From: an uncultured Fidelibacterota bacterium
Lineage (GTDB): Bacteria; Fidelibacterota; Marinisomatia; Marinisomatales; UBA1611
Assembly (NCBI GenBank): GCA_902559415.1
Contig: CACEHW010000001.1
Span: 1-45,381 of the forward strand
Length of the DNA: 45,381 nt
Direction: 5' to 3'
Made by a program: the position numbers and the translations under genes. The notes below the pieces were generated by a model. It saw only the letters and a program-made list of their open reading frames with translations, was not told the origin of the DNA and searched no databases. The first letter of the stretch is position 1; each line of letters starts with the position of its first letter. Shown piece after piece: positions 1 to 7,793 of the stretch.

Positions 1-2
1 GG

Positions 3-1085
3 TTCCAAGTTTTTAATAAGACAAAAGGCGAATATGTTTACAACGAGACGCCAACTTACGACTTAACTGGACAACCAAATTTTAGTGGTTCAAATTTAAT
101 ATTTAATGAAGAGAATGATCATTGGGCGATGAACAATGAAGTGCGCTCCGATGTATTTGACGGTATTCAATTAGATATTTCACAAATATTTACAACTCCT
201 TCAATAGATTCAGCAAATTCAGGCTGGGTGGGAGATAGTTATGGTGATGTAAATATTACTATTTCTACTAGAGAATCAAATTTAATTCCATGGGATTGTG
301 AAATTGTTTTTACGGAAGATATAAGCTATAGCTCTAAAGTAGAAAGTCCATTCGGGATTTATGATGAATATGATACTAGACTATGGTTTCCCAATAGGAT
401 TATTTTGGAGCAGTCTTTTGATTTTTATGTTGTAAATAAAACAAAAGTTGATGATAACGGTAATTACACATTAATGGATTTAGTAGTTCAAGACTTTGCC
501 TCATCGTCATGGGGTCTTGATGGTGAATATAATAAGTTTCAAGATAGAATTTTGGTAGGTGAAGTTGATTCATTAAATAACTGGCTGGGTACAGCTTTTG
601 TGATTGACTTTTTTAATATTGACAGTGTTTTCTTACCAAAAGCAGGCTCTAGGTATTCTATTAGTTGGAATAGAAATTTTTGGGCTTCAGATACATTTAA
701 ATTTAAAGTTGATAGCGTTAGAAAAATTGTTGAAAATAATCTAGAAGAGGATATGAAAGATATAAGAGTTGTTCCTAATCCTTATGTCGGTACTAATGCA
801 ATGGAAGAAGCTGTTATAAACTCGTTTCTAAATCAGCCTAGAAAGATTATGTTCACTAATCTCCCGTCCAACTGCGTTGTGACCATTTTTACTCCGAGCG
901 GGGTAAAAGTGAAAACAATTTATAAAAATGACGGAATAGATAATGGCATAATATATTGGGACTTGTTAAATCAAGAAGGGTTAGAAATTGCAGCTGGGAT
1001 GTATTTATACCATGTAAGACCAAATTTTACTGATAAATCGCTAAATGGATTAGAACAAACAGGGAAGTTTGCTGTTATAAAATGA
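3..1085 (+). CDS. Secreted protein with T9SS-type C-terminal sorting domain (5' partial)
   Basis: The reading frame is open back to the left edge of the window, so the ATG at 129 in the ORF track is internal and the gene is 5'-truncated; about 360 codons are visible. The body has no fold I recognise. The last ~100 residues start with 'DIRVVPNPYVG' and continue through an Ig-like segment ('VTIFTPSGVKVKTIY', 'GIIYWDLLNQEGLEIAAGMY') to a short basic end, the usual layout of T9SS type A sorting / FlgD-like C-terminal domains in FCB bacteria. It is therefore probably exported across the outer membrane and either cell-attached or released. Its stop codon overlaps the start of the PorV-like gene by 4 bp, so the two are translationally coupled. 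The function of the mature protein is unknown. Confidence 0.8.
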   Translation, partial: FQVFNKTKGEYVYNETPTYDLTGQPNFSGSNLIFNEENDHWAMNNEVRSDVFDGIQLDISQIFTTPSIDSANSGWVGDSYGDVNITISTRESNLIPWDCEIVFTEDISYSSKVESPFGIYDEYDTRLWFPNRIILEQSFDFYVVNKTKVDDNGNYTLMDLVVQDFASSSWGLDGEYNKFQDRILVGEVDSLNNWLGTAFVIDFFNIDSVFLPKAGSRYSISWNRNFWASDTFKFKVDSVRKIVENNLEEDMKDIRVVPNPYVGTNAMEEAVINSFLNQPRKIMFTNLPSNCVVTIFTPSGVKVKTIYKNDGIDNGIIYWDLLNQEGLEIAAGMYLYHVRPNFTDKSLNGLEQTGKFAVIK

Positions 1086-2161
1086 AGAAAATTACTTTAT
1101 TTATTTTTATGCTATTTGTATCACTTTCTTATGGGCAATATAGGTTTGGGACAACGGCAGCAAATTTTTTAGAAATTGGTACAAGCAGCCGTGCTGTTTC
1201 AATGGGTGAAGCGTTTGTAGCTTTAGCTGATGATGTTAACTCAGCATATTGGAATCCAGCTGGGTTAGCTTTCGTGAATGGATTAGAATTTGGAGTTTCT
1301 TCACAGGATTGGGTAGTGGGGATTACCCATTCTACTTTTGCCACTGCGATTGATATGGGGAGCTATGGTACACTGAGTACGTGGTTTACTGATTTTGACT
1401 ATGGCTCTACTGAAGTAACAAATGTATTAAATCAGAATGGGACTGGAGAATATTTTAATGCAAACGAATTAGCGGCATCTATATCCTATGGTAGAAATAT
1501 TGTAGACTGGTTTGCTTTTGGTGCATCAATTAAAATGATTAGTTCCAATATTTGGCACTCAACTGCAAGCGCGATTGCGCTTGATTTAGGCGTAATAGTA
1601 AAAACAAATTTTTTCTCTAAGGCAAATGATAGAGAAAATGGTATGGCGATAGGAATGAGTATATCAAATTACGGTTCTAAAATGAGATATGATGGAATTG
1701 ACTTGATCAACCCAATCGATATTTTAGAAAATGAAAATGGTAATTATGAAAATGTAATCGGTCAGTACAGAACAGAATCATGGGAGTTGCCCTTAATTTT
1801 TAGATTAGGGTCTTCAATTAAGCCAATAAAAAACGAAGTTCAACAGCTTATAGTGTCTTTTGATGTTCTTCATCCTAATAATAATAGTGAATCTTTAAAT
1901 ATAGGTTCAGAATACTCTCATAAAATTATAGGCGGGCATATTTTCTCCTTAAGATCAGGAATAAAAGGCATTGGAATTGAACAGCCAAATGAATCAGAGC
2001 TTTTTAGTGGTTTTGACTTACCCTTCTCTACTTTAACTTTTGGTTTAGGTTATGAGAAAGCACTTCCCGGCAATAAAAGTGTTTCAATTGATTATTCTTA
2101 TCAATCAATTGGCGTACTTGGAGATGTTTCTCTTCTTACAATGCGTTTCAAATTATTTTAA
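1082..2161 (+). CDS. PorV/PorQ-family outer-membrane beta-barrel protein
   Basis: The 359-residue protein starts with a signal peptide (MKKITLFIFMLFVSLSYGQ). It then shows the family's N-terminal hallmark 'GTSSRAVSMGEAFVALADD' followed by 'NSAYWNPAGLAF', and alternating amphipathic strands to a C-terminal aromatic residue (MRFKLF), as expected for a FadL/PorV-type barrel. In characterised T9SS, PorV shuttles CTD cargo from the translocon to the attachment complex, and PorQ-like paralogues have related roles. The ATGA overlap with an upstream CTD protein fits a cargo/shuttle pairing, but which paralogue this is cannot be told from sequence alone. A SurA-like lipoprotein gene follows 10 bp downstream. 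Confidence 0.8.
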   Translation: MKKITLFIFMLFVSLSYGQYRFGTTAANFLEIGTSSRAVSMGEAFVALADDVNSAYWNPAGLAFVNGLEFGVSSQDWVVGITHSTFATAIDMGSYGTLSTWFTDFDYGSTEVTNVLNQNGTGEYFNANELAASISYGRNIVDWFAFGASIKMISSNIWHSTASAIALDLGVIVKTNFFSKANDRENGMAIGMSISNYGSKMRYDGIDLINPIDILENENGNYENVIGQYRTESWELPLIFRLGSSIKPIKNEVQQLIVSFDVLHPNNNSESLNIGSEYSHKIIGGHIFSLRSGIKGIGIEQPNESELFSGFDLPFSTLTFGLGYEKALPGNKSVSIDYSYQSIGVLGDVSLLTMRFKLF

Positions 2162-2171
2162 TTTTTAAAAA

Positions 2172-3647
2172 ATGAAGCGGGTCTTCTCCTTAGCTCTTCT
2201 TTTTTTTATTTTTTATTTTTGTTCTTGCGAAAATTCTAAAAATAAAAGTACTGTAATTAATAATGTTAATAACAATTTATTAACTACTATCGGTGATAGA
2301 GAAATCACTGTAAATGATTTTATCAAACGCTGCGAATATGTCCCAAGACCAAACTATTGTAAAAACAACAATTATATTCACAAAAAAATTGCTCTTAATT
2401 CATTGATTGCAGAAAAATTATTGGCGATTGAATATGAAAAAAAGAATTTCAGCTTTACTAGCGCACAGATTAATCTCATTACTGGAAGAAAAGAGCAGTC
2501 TTTAAGACAAATGATGCTAAAAAAAAATGGTTTTGATAAAGTTGAGCCAAATCCTGCATTAGTAAGGTTGGTTGCTAAGCAAATAAAAAAAACTTACGAA
2601 ATATCTTTTCTAATCCTGACTGAAGAACAAAAGCAAAAGGTTTTATCTAAAAATTTAGAATCATTATCTACCATCCCAAGCAGTATAGGTGATTCACCAT
2701 CAATTAATTTTAGAAAGATCACTTTTAATGAAGAAATGCCACTTAAAGTTAAAGAAATATTGTATTTTTCTGAGCCTCAGGATAATGTTCTTTACGGACC
2801 TGTCTCTATAAATAAAAAGAGTTCTATGTTTTTTGAAATTGAAGGATGGAACACTGCAGTTTCTGTAACTGATGAGCAGAAGAAGCAATCGATTATTGAT
2901 GCGCAAAAATCATATAATGAATTAAATGCGCTGAAAATTTATGAACAGTATGTATCTAGTTTGATGAGGGGGAAGAAATTAGATTTTGACCCAAAGACAT
3001 TCCAATTATTTTCAGATAGGGTATCTGAAATATATTTAATTGAGAAGGACAAAAAAGAATCAGCTATGCAAAATAGTATATGGGATCAAGAAATAAAAAA
3101 AATAAAAGAAATTTCTTCATTTAATGATCTAAAGGATATAAAAAATCAAAATTTATTGTTTTTCGATAACAAAAACTATAGTGTGAAAGAGGTCTTAAAT
3201 TTAATTAAAACGCATCCCTTAGTTTTTAGGAATCGTAAAATTTCTAAAAATACTTTTGATAACGAATTAAAATATGCTTTAGCTGATCTTTTTAGAGATC
3301 AGGAGATAACAAAAAAAGCTTACAAATTAAATTATGATAAAGATAAAGCTATTATTAACATAGAAAGAAAATGGAAAGACTTTATTAGTTCTGAGGTAAT
3401 GAAGAAGAAATTAACAAAGGGGACTGATAGTGGACTAAAAATAATTTCTTCTAAGGTTGACTCTCTGCAAAAGATTTATTCAAATATTATAAGAATCGAT
3501 ACTGATAAATTTGAAAAAATCAAATTAACAAATATCGATTTAAATGTCATTTATACTAACCAAGCATATCCATTATTTGAGCCTTCTTTTCCAATTTTAA
3601 CAGATGATCATTTACTAGACTATGGTAAAAAATATAATTTTAATTAG
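2172..3647 (+). CDS. Lipoprotein with SurA/PpiC-like N-terminal chaperone region
   Basis: The 491-residue protein has a lipoprotein signal ending 'FYFCSC' with Cys19 as the likely lipidated residue. Next comes 'TIGDREITVNDF' and a helical block, resembling the SurA-N/trigger-factor-like start of parvulin-type periplasmic isomerases. A segment around residue 210 ('VLYGPVSINKKSSMFFEI') looks like a degenerate PpiC domain strand pattern; the rest is charged helix. I infer a periplasmic chaperone-like protein rather than an active prolyl isomerase. It lies between the PorV-like gene and the GH16 gene, whose start overlaps its 3' end by 26 bp, so it could assist secretion of the CTD or glucanase proteins. 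The family call is tentative. Confidence 0.5.
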   Translation: MKRVFSLALLFFIFYFCSCENSKNKSTVINNVNNNLLTTIGDREITVNDFIKRCEYVPRPNYCKNNNYIHKKIALNSLIAEKLLAIEYEKKNFSFTSAQINLITGRKEQSLRQMMLKKNGFDKVEPNPALVRLVAKQIKKTYEISFLILTEEQKQKVLSKNLESLSTIPSSIGDSPSINFRKITFNEEMPLKVKEILYFSEPQDNVLYGPVSINKKSSMFFEIEGWNTAVSVTDEQKKQSIIDAQKSYNELNALKIYEQYVSSLMRGKKLDFDPKTFQLFSDRVSEIYLIEKDKKESAMQNSIWDQEIKKIKEISSFNDLKDIKNQNLLFFDNKNYSVKEVLNLIKTHPLVFRNRKISKNTFDNELKYALADLFRDQEITKKAYKLNYDKDKAIINIERKWKDFISSEVMKKKLTKGTDSGLKIISSKVDSLQKIYSNIIRIDTDKFEKIKLTNIDLNVIYTNQAYPLFEPSFPILTDDHLLDYGKKYNFN

Positions 3648-4596
3648 TATAGTTTTTTATACTACTTCTTGTAAAAAAAATGAAGAAGAAGAACAATTTG
3701 AAATACCTGGTTGCATGGATTCTTCTGCTTGGAACTACAACTCATCCGCAACAATTGATGACGGAGGTTGTTTTTATTTTGGTTGTACGGATATATCAGC
3801 GATTAATTATGATTCAGTTGCTACAGTTGATGATGGTAATTGTTTATATCAAGAAAGTATTGTAGATGGGTATCAATTATTCTGGAATGATGAATTTAAC
3901 CAAGACAGTCTTAACCTAAATTTTTGGAATATTGAAGAATGGTGGGAAGGAGCTTTTAATGAAGAAAGTCAAAGGTATGTTGACAGTAGAGAAAATATTA
4001 CCATTATTGATGGGAAATTATATATCAGAGCGAAAAAAGATTTACCATTTGATCCAAATAACCCATCCTATTCATCAGGGAGGATCAATACTAAGGGTAA
4101 AGTAGAATTACAGTACGGGTATTGGGAAATTAGAGCAAAACTACCACAAGGGGTTGGGACATGGCCTGCTATTTGGATGCTAAATTCTAAAATTGATTCA
4201 ATTGGTTGGCCTTATTGTGGAGAAATTGATATTATGGAGCATGTGGGATTTGACCCAAACAAAGTTTTTTTTAGTATTCATAATGCTAATTTATATGGTG
4301 GTGTTCACGGCACAAGTCAGCAAGGGGTATACGAATTAAATACTCTTGAGACATCCTTTCATAATTATGCAATTGAATGGGGAGATAATTTTATTAAAGG
4401 CTATATAGATGGTATTCTTTATTTTGATTACAGCAAAAATTCAACATCCTTTAATGATTGGCCGTATGATAATAAATTTTTTCTTATTTTAAATCTCGCG
4501 ATTGGAGGGGCATGGGGAGGTATTCAAGGAATTGACAATTCTATCTTTCCAGCATCTTTTATAATCGAATATGTTAGGTTATATACAAAACAATGA
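3622..4596 (+). CDS. GH16 laminarinase-like lipoprotein (endo-beta-1,3-glucanase)
   Basis: A short lipoprotein signal ends 'YTTSC' (Cys17). Two tandem ~24-residue cysteine repeats follow (about 30-50 and 54-74: 'GCMDSSAWNYN..DDGGC' and 'GCTDISAINYD..DDGNC'), common in marine Bacteroidota/FCB surface proteins. Residues ~84-324 form a GH16 beta-jelly-roll with 'GYWEIRAKLPQGVGTWPAIW' and the catalytic signature 'GEIDIMEHVG' (E201, D203, E206). The extra Met in EIDIME is the laminarinase-type form of the motif. Expected activity is endo-hydrolysis of beta-1,3-glucan at the cell surface. The start overlaps the preceding gene and the stop overlaps the next GH16 gene by 4 bp (ATGA), so the three are probably co-translated. 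Confidence 0.88.
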   Translation: MVKNIILISIVFYTTSCKKNEEEEQFEIPGCMDSSAWNYNSSATIDDGGCFYFGCTDISAINYDSVATVDDGNCLYQESIVDGYQLFWNDEFNQDSLNLNFWNIEEWWEGAFNEESQRYVDSRENITIIDGKLYIRAKKDLPFDPNNPSYSSGRINTKGKVELQYGYWEIRAKLPQGVGTWPAIWMLNSKIDSIGWPYCGEIDIMEHVGFDPNKVFFSIHNANLYGGVHGTSQQGVYELNTLETSFHNYAIEWGDNFIKGYIDGILYFDYSKNSTSFNDWPYDNKFFLILNLAIGGAWGGIQGIDNSIFPASFIIEYVRLYTKQ

Positions 4597-5657
4597 GAAA
4601 TTATAAGTCACTTATAATTTTCATTTTTTTATTCAATAGTTATTTGCTTTCTCAAAAGCCATATCGGGGAGCAGAGTATCGTACAATTAACGAATTTTTA
4701 TATGGTCGTTTTGAAGTAAAAATGAAAACAGCAATAGGCTCTGGAGTTGTCTCTTCATTTTTTACTATTGATGATTATTGGGCAGAAGGCCAAAGCAGTA
4801 CTGAAAATTGGAGAGAAATCGATTTTGAGGCACTCGGGAATATTAGTAACGCAATCCAAACAAATATTATAACTGCTTATGAAACACACCATGAAGAAAT
4901 AATCTATACTCCATTTTATCCTTATAGTGACTTTCACGTTTACGCGTTTGAATGGACACCGCAGAGTATAAAATTTTTTGTTGATGGTCAGCTAGTTCGA
5001 GAAAACTATGATGACTATGTTTCTACTCTTAACACCGGTCAAAAAATTATGATGAACATTTGGCAACCAGTTTGGGAAAGTTGGGTAGGCGAGTTTGATG
5101 ATTCAATCTTACCTGTATATGCATATTATGATTGGGTAAAATATTATTCTTATACCCCGGGCGAAGGTGCTTATGGTAGTTTTAATAATTTCTCTTATGA
5201 GTGGGAAGATAATTTTGATACTTTTAATGATCAAATTTGGCAAAAAGCTACTCATACTTGGTCAGCTAATAATGCTCAATTTGTGCAACAAAATTCCGTA
5301 TTGCAAAATGGCTATCTAATACTTTGTTTAACAGATAATATGACCTATGGATATTCAGGTGAAGAATTATCTATAACTAAAAATGATAATCGCAATGAAC
5401 AATGCAGGTTTACTATTGCTCCGAATCCATTTAATTCTTCTTTTACATTTGAAATTCCTGAAAATTTCAGAGATAAACCGGCTGAAATAATTTTTTACAA
5501 TATAAAAGGGGTAGAAGTTTTACGTAAGAAATTTTTTTTAATAAGTGATAAAATAAAGGTTGATTTTACCAGAGCTAACTTATCAAGTGGACTATATTTA
5601 CTGCATGCAAAGACAGGGAAAGAAAATTTTTATTTTAAAGTAACTTATTTAAGGTAA
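4593..5657 (+). CDS. Circularly permuted GH16 lichenase-like beta-glucanase with T9SS sorting domain
   Basis: After a signal peptide (1-20) the protein begins directly at the mid-domain strand 'YRGAEYR...YGRFEVKMKTA', which in Bacillus lichenase lies well inside the domain. The catalytic motif 'WREIDFEALG' gives E75, D77 and E79. The strands that normally open the fold appear instead at residues ~200-262 ('YEWEDNFDTFNDQIW', 'NGYLILCLT') after the hinge 'YTPGEGAYGS'. This order matches, as I recall it, the naturally circularly permuted 1,3-1,4-beta-glucanase of Fibrobacter succinogenes. Residues ~273-354 are a T9SS CTD ('FTIAPNPFNSSFTF'). The predicted role is secreted mixed-linkage beta-glucan hydrolysis. 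It is coupled by ATGA to the upstream GH16 gene and overlaps the convergent GH5 gene by 13 bp at the 3' end. Confidence 0.9.
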   Translation: MRNYKSLIIFIFLFNSYLLSQKPYRGAEYRTINEFLYGRFEVKMKTAIGSGVVSSFFTIDDYWAEGQSSTENWREIDFEALGNISNAIQTNIITAYETHHEEIIYTPFYPYSDFHVYAFEWTPQSIKFFVDGQLVRENYDDYVSTLNTGQKIMMNIWQPVWESWVGEFDDSILPVYAYYDWVKYYSYTPGEGAYGSFNNFSYEWEDNFDTFNDQIWQKATHTWSANNAQFVQQNSVLQNGYLILCLTDNMTYGYSGEELSITKNDNRNEQCRFTIAPNPFNSSFTFEIPENFRDKPAEIIFYNIKGVEVLRKKFFLISDKIKVDFTRANLSSGLYLLHAKTGKENFYFKVTYLR

Positions 5658-7636
5658 GTAATTTTTTTTATTAATTCTGAATTAGTATTTTTTATTTTTA
5701 ATAAAAATATTCCTGATGGTATATTTTTATAATCTTGTGAAGATTTCAAACCCCAGTTTAGTTTATTTAATCCTTTAGTGGCTGTTAAGTTTTTTTCAAA
5801 AACTTTATTCCCAATTAAATTAAATATTGTTATTTGTGTTTCACTCGCAAAAGAACTTTCCCATTGGATATTGAGATCTGCATTTAAAGGGTTTGGATAA
5901 CATATTAGATTGAAGTTGGTTGGGAATGATGAAATATCCATTTTATTAAATATAATATTTTTAAAATCAAATCCACCACTTATTGCCTTAATTTTAAGAG
6001 TAGATTTTTCTTGGATTGAAATATTTCCGAGATTTATTATACGCCATCCATCCCCTAAACCAATCGAGTTTGGGATGTTGATTGGTCCCAAAGTATCTCC
6101 AACTTCAGTAGTAGCCAGAATCATTCCATTGTTATCATAGGAAGATATTTCTAAAAATATTTTATAGTTGTCAGGTTTTTCAGATCGGATGGAGTATTTT
6201 ATCCATTCTCCATCTTCTATCCAACCGATGTGATAATCACCTGTTCCACCGCTACTAAACCCTATATCAACTCCATCGTTTCGATAAGACCACCCGTTGT
6301 TCCATGATTTTGTGTCTGGTGAAAATTTATTAGGATCTTCAGATTGGTTATCAAAATAAGCTACATAATTATTACCTGTATCATAATTAACCGCTGGTAG
6401 AAGCCCTGGCGCAATAAAGTTTGAAAATGATTCACTTTTTGAACTAAAGCTCGTATCAGACAGTGCTCTAGTTAATCCAATATTTACTTTACAAGAATCA
6501 AAATGGAGGCTTCTGGCCATTGAAATTAATCCTGCAAAGGCTTCAGCAGTGTCAGGCTTTATTCCATTCCCTCCCCAATAGTTAATTAGATTTTGGTATT
6601 CATCTGTTATTTTATAACTAAATAAGCTTGAAATTCTTTCTACACTTTTAAAATTCCACCAGCTCCATCCTATATTATTTCTATTAAAGAATTCTTTAAT
6701 CCCATTTGCCCAGACATTAGAATTCTCACCAAATTCCCCAACCCATAGGGGGACATTGTATTGTAATGCTATATCGTTTCTATATTGATTATACATTGTC
6801 ATGGTATCATTAATACCTCCTACATAATGATGAAAGCTGTATACAATATTTGGATCAAATGGTGGGAAAAGACCAGTGTGATCATTCCCATACCAATTAC
6901 CTTCAATTATTACCATATGATTCTGGTCTACAGCCCTGATAGAATCAATGCACTGCTCATATATATTTCTAAGGGTTGTTGCAACTCCAGGTCTTGCAGG
7001 CTCATTCAAAAGATCATAACCAGCAATTACAGGTTCACTTTTATAATAATTCGCAATATGTTTCCAAGTAGACGCTAGCCAGCGTTGATTTGTATAACTG
7101 GTAAAAAGTTCAGAATCTCCATTTAACTCAGAATCTGAAAAATCGCTAGTATTTTGCGCACCAGGAGCTGCGTGCATATCAAGAATTAAATAAACATTGT
7201 ACCTATTACCCCAAGCAACTAAAGAATCTAAAAGTTCAAAGCCCTCTGTGCTAAACTCCATAAAATTAGGCGAAAAATCTCTGTAATGGAGTGGAACTCT
7301 TAAAGCATTAAAATTATTATCAGATATGTATTTTACATCTTTTTCTGTGATGTAATTTTTTCTATATAAATCAAAAAACTCTCTTTTTTTATCTTCTCCA
7401 ACTAAATATTCAATAGCAGCCTCCATTCTCGATGTAGATGCATGCTCAATATAGCAATTCCACATATACCCTTCTAAAACCAACCAGCCACCAAGACCAA
7501 ATCCTTGGAGCATTATTTTTTCATTATTTTCATTAACAATTGTATCGCCACTTGTTTTTAAAAAATCTATTGCCAATATGTAATTAGTAAGCAAAAGAAA
7601 TAATATAATTTTTTTTATGACAGTATTAAAAACCAT
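5645..7636 (-). CDS. GH5 glucanase with CBM6-like module and T9SS sorting domain
   Basis: The 663-residue protein has a signal peptide, then a GH5 TIM barrel (~30-370). Visible motifs are 'GFGLGGWLVLEGYMW', 'ALRVPLHYRDF', 'LILDMHAAPGAQN', the acid/base 'LLNEPARPG' and the nucleophile segment 'PLWVGEFGE'. The 'GGWLVLE' opening resembles exo-beta-1,3-glucanase-type GH5 members, but the subfamily is uncertain. Residues ~415-575 form a CBM6-like beta-sandwich ('NDGVDIGFSSGGTGDYHIGW', 'GEWIKYSI'), a family that often binds beta-glucans. The last ~85 residues are a sorting domain ('LICYPNPLNADLNIQW'). It is divergent from the GH3 gene and convergent with the permuted GH16 gene, consistent with a beta-glucan locus. 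Confidence 0.88.
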   Translation of the reverse strand: MVFNTVIKKIILFLLLTNYILAIDFLKTSGDTIVNENNEKIMLQGFGLGGWLVLEGYMWNCYIEHASTSRMEAAIEYLVGEDKKREFFDLYRKNYITEKDVKYISDNNFNALRVPLHYRDFSPNFMEFSTEGFELLDSLVAWGNRYNVYLILDMHAAPGAQNTSDFSDSELNGDSELFTSYTNQRWLASTWKHIANYYKSEPVIAGYDLLNEPARPGVATTLRNIYEQCIDSIRAVDQNHMVIIEGNWYGNDHTGLFPPFDPNIVYSFHHYVGGINDTMTMYNQYRNDIALQYNVPLWVGEFGENSNVWANGIKEFFNRNNIGWSWWNFKSVERISSLFSYKITDEYQNLINYWGGNGIKPDTAEAFAGLISMARSLHFDSCKVNIGLTRALSDTSFSSKSESFSNFIAPGLLPAVNYDTGNNYVAYFDNQSEDPNKFSPDTKSWNNGWSYRNDGVDIGFSSGGTGDYHIGWIEDGEWIKYSIRSEKPDNYKIFLEISSYDNNGMILATTEVGDTLGPINIPNSIGLGDGWRIINLGNISIQEKSTLKIKAISGGFDFKNIIFNKMDISSFPTNFNLICYPNPLNADLNIQWESSFASETQITIFNLIGNKVFEKNLTATKGLNKLNWGLKSSQDYKNIPSGIFLLKIKNTNSELIKKITYLK

Positions 7637-7793
7637 TTGGTAATGTGTTAAGTTTTAGACTATTTATGTTGTTTTATTTAAAACAATTAATAGAAACAAA
7701 TTTAGGTAAAATACTCAATTTTTTTAAAAATAAAGATTGTAGAAAAATCTAATTATTTATTAAAAATAAATTGGAATAAAAAAAGAAAGAAAA
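7637..7793. other. AT-rich divergent intergenic region between GH5 and GH3 genes
   Basis: These 157 bp separate two divergently transcribed glycoside hydrolase genes and must hold both of their 5' regions. The sequence is almost pure A/T with homopolymer runs. I could not pick out a convincing -35/-10 pair, a Bacteroidota-type TAnnTTTG box or an operator on either strand. A purine-rich stretch (AAAGAAAGAAAA) just upstream of the GH3 ATG is the only ribosome-binding-like signal. Confidence 0.4.

Noticed and set aside
4593-5657. Apparent truncated GH16 lacking its N-terminal strands
   Set aside because: The missing strands are present at residues ~200-262, so it is a circular permutation rather than a truncation.
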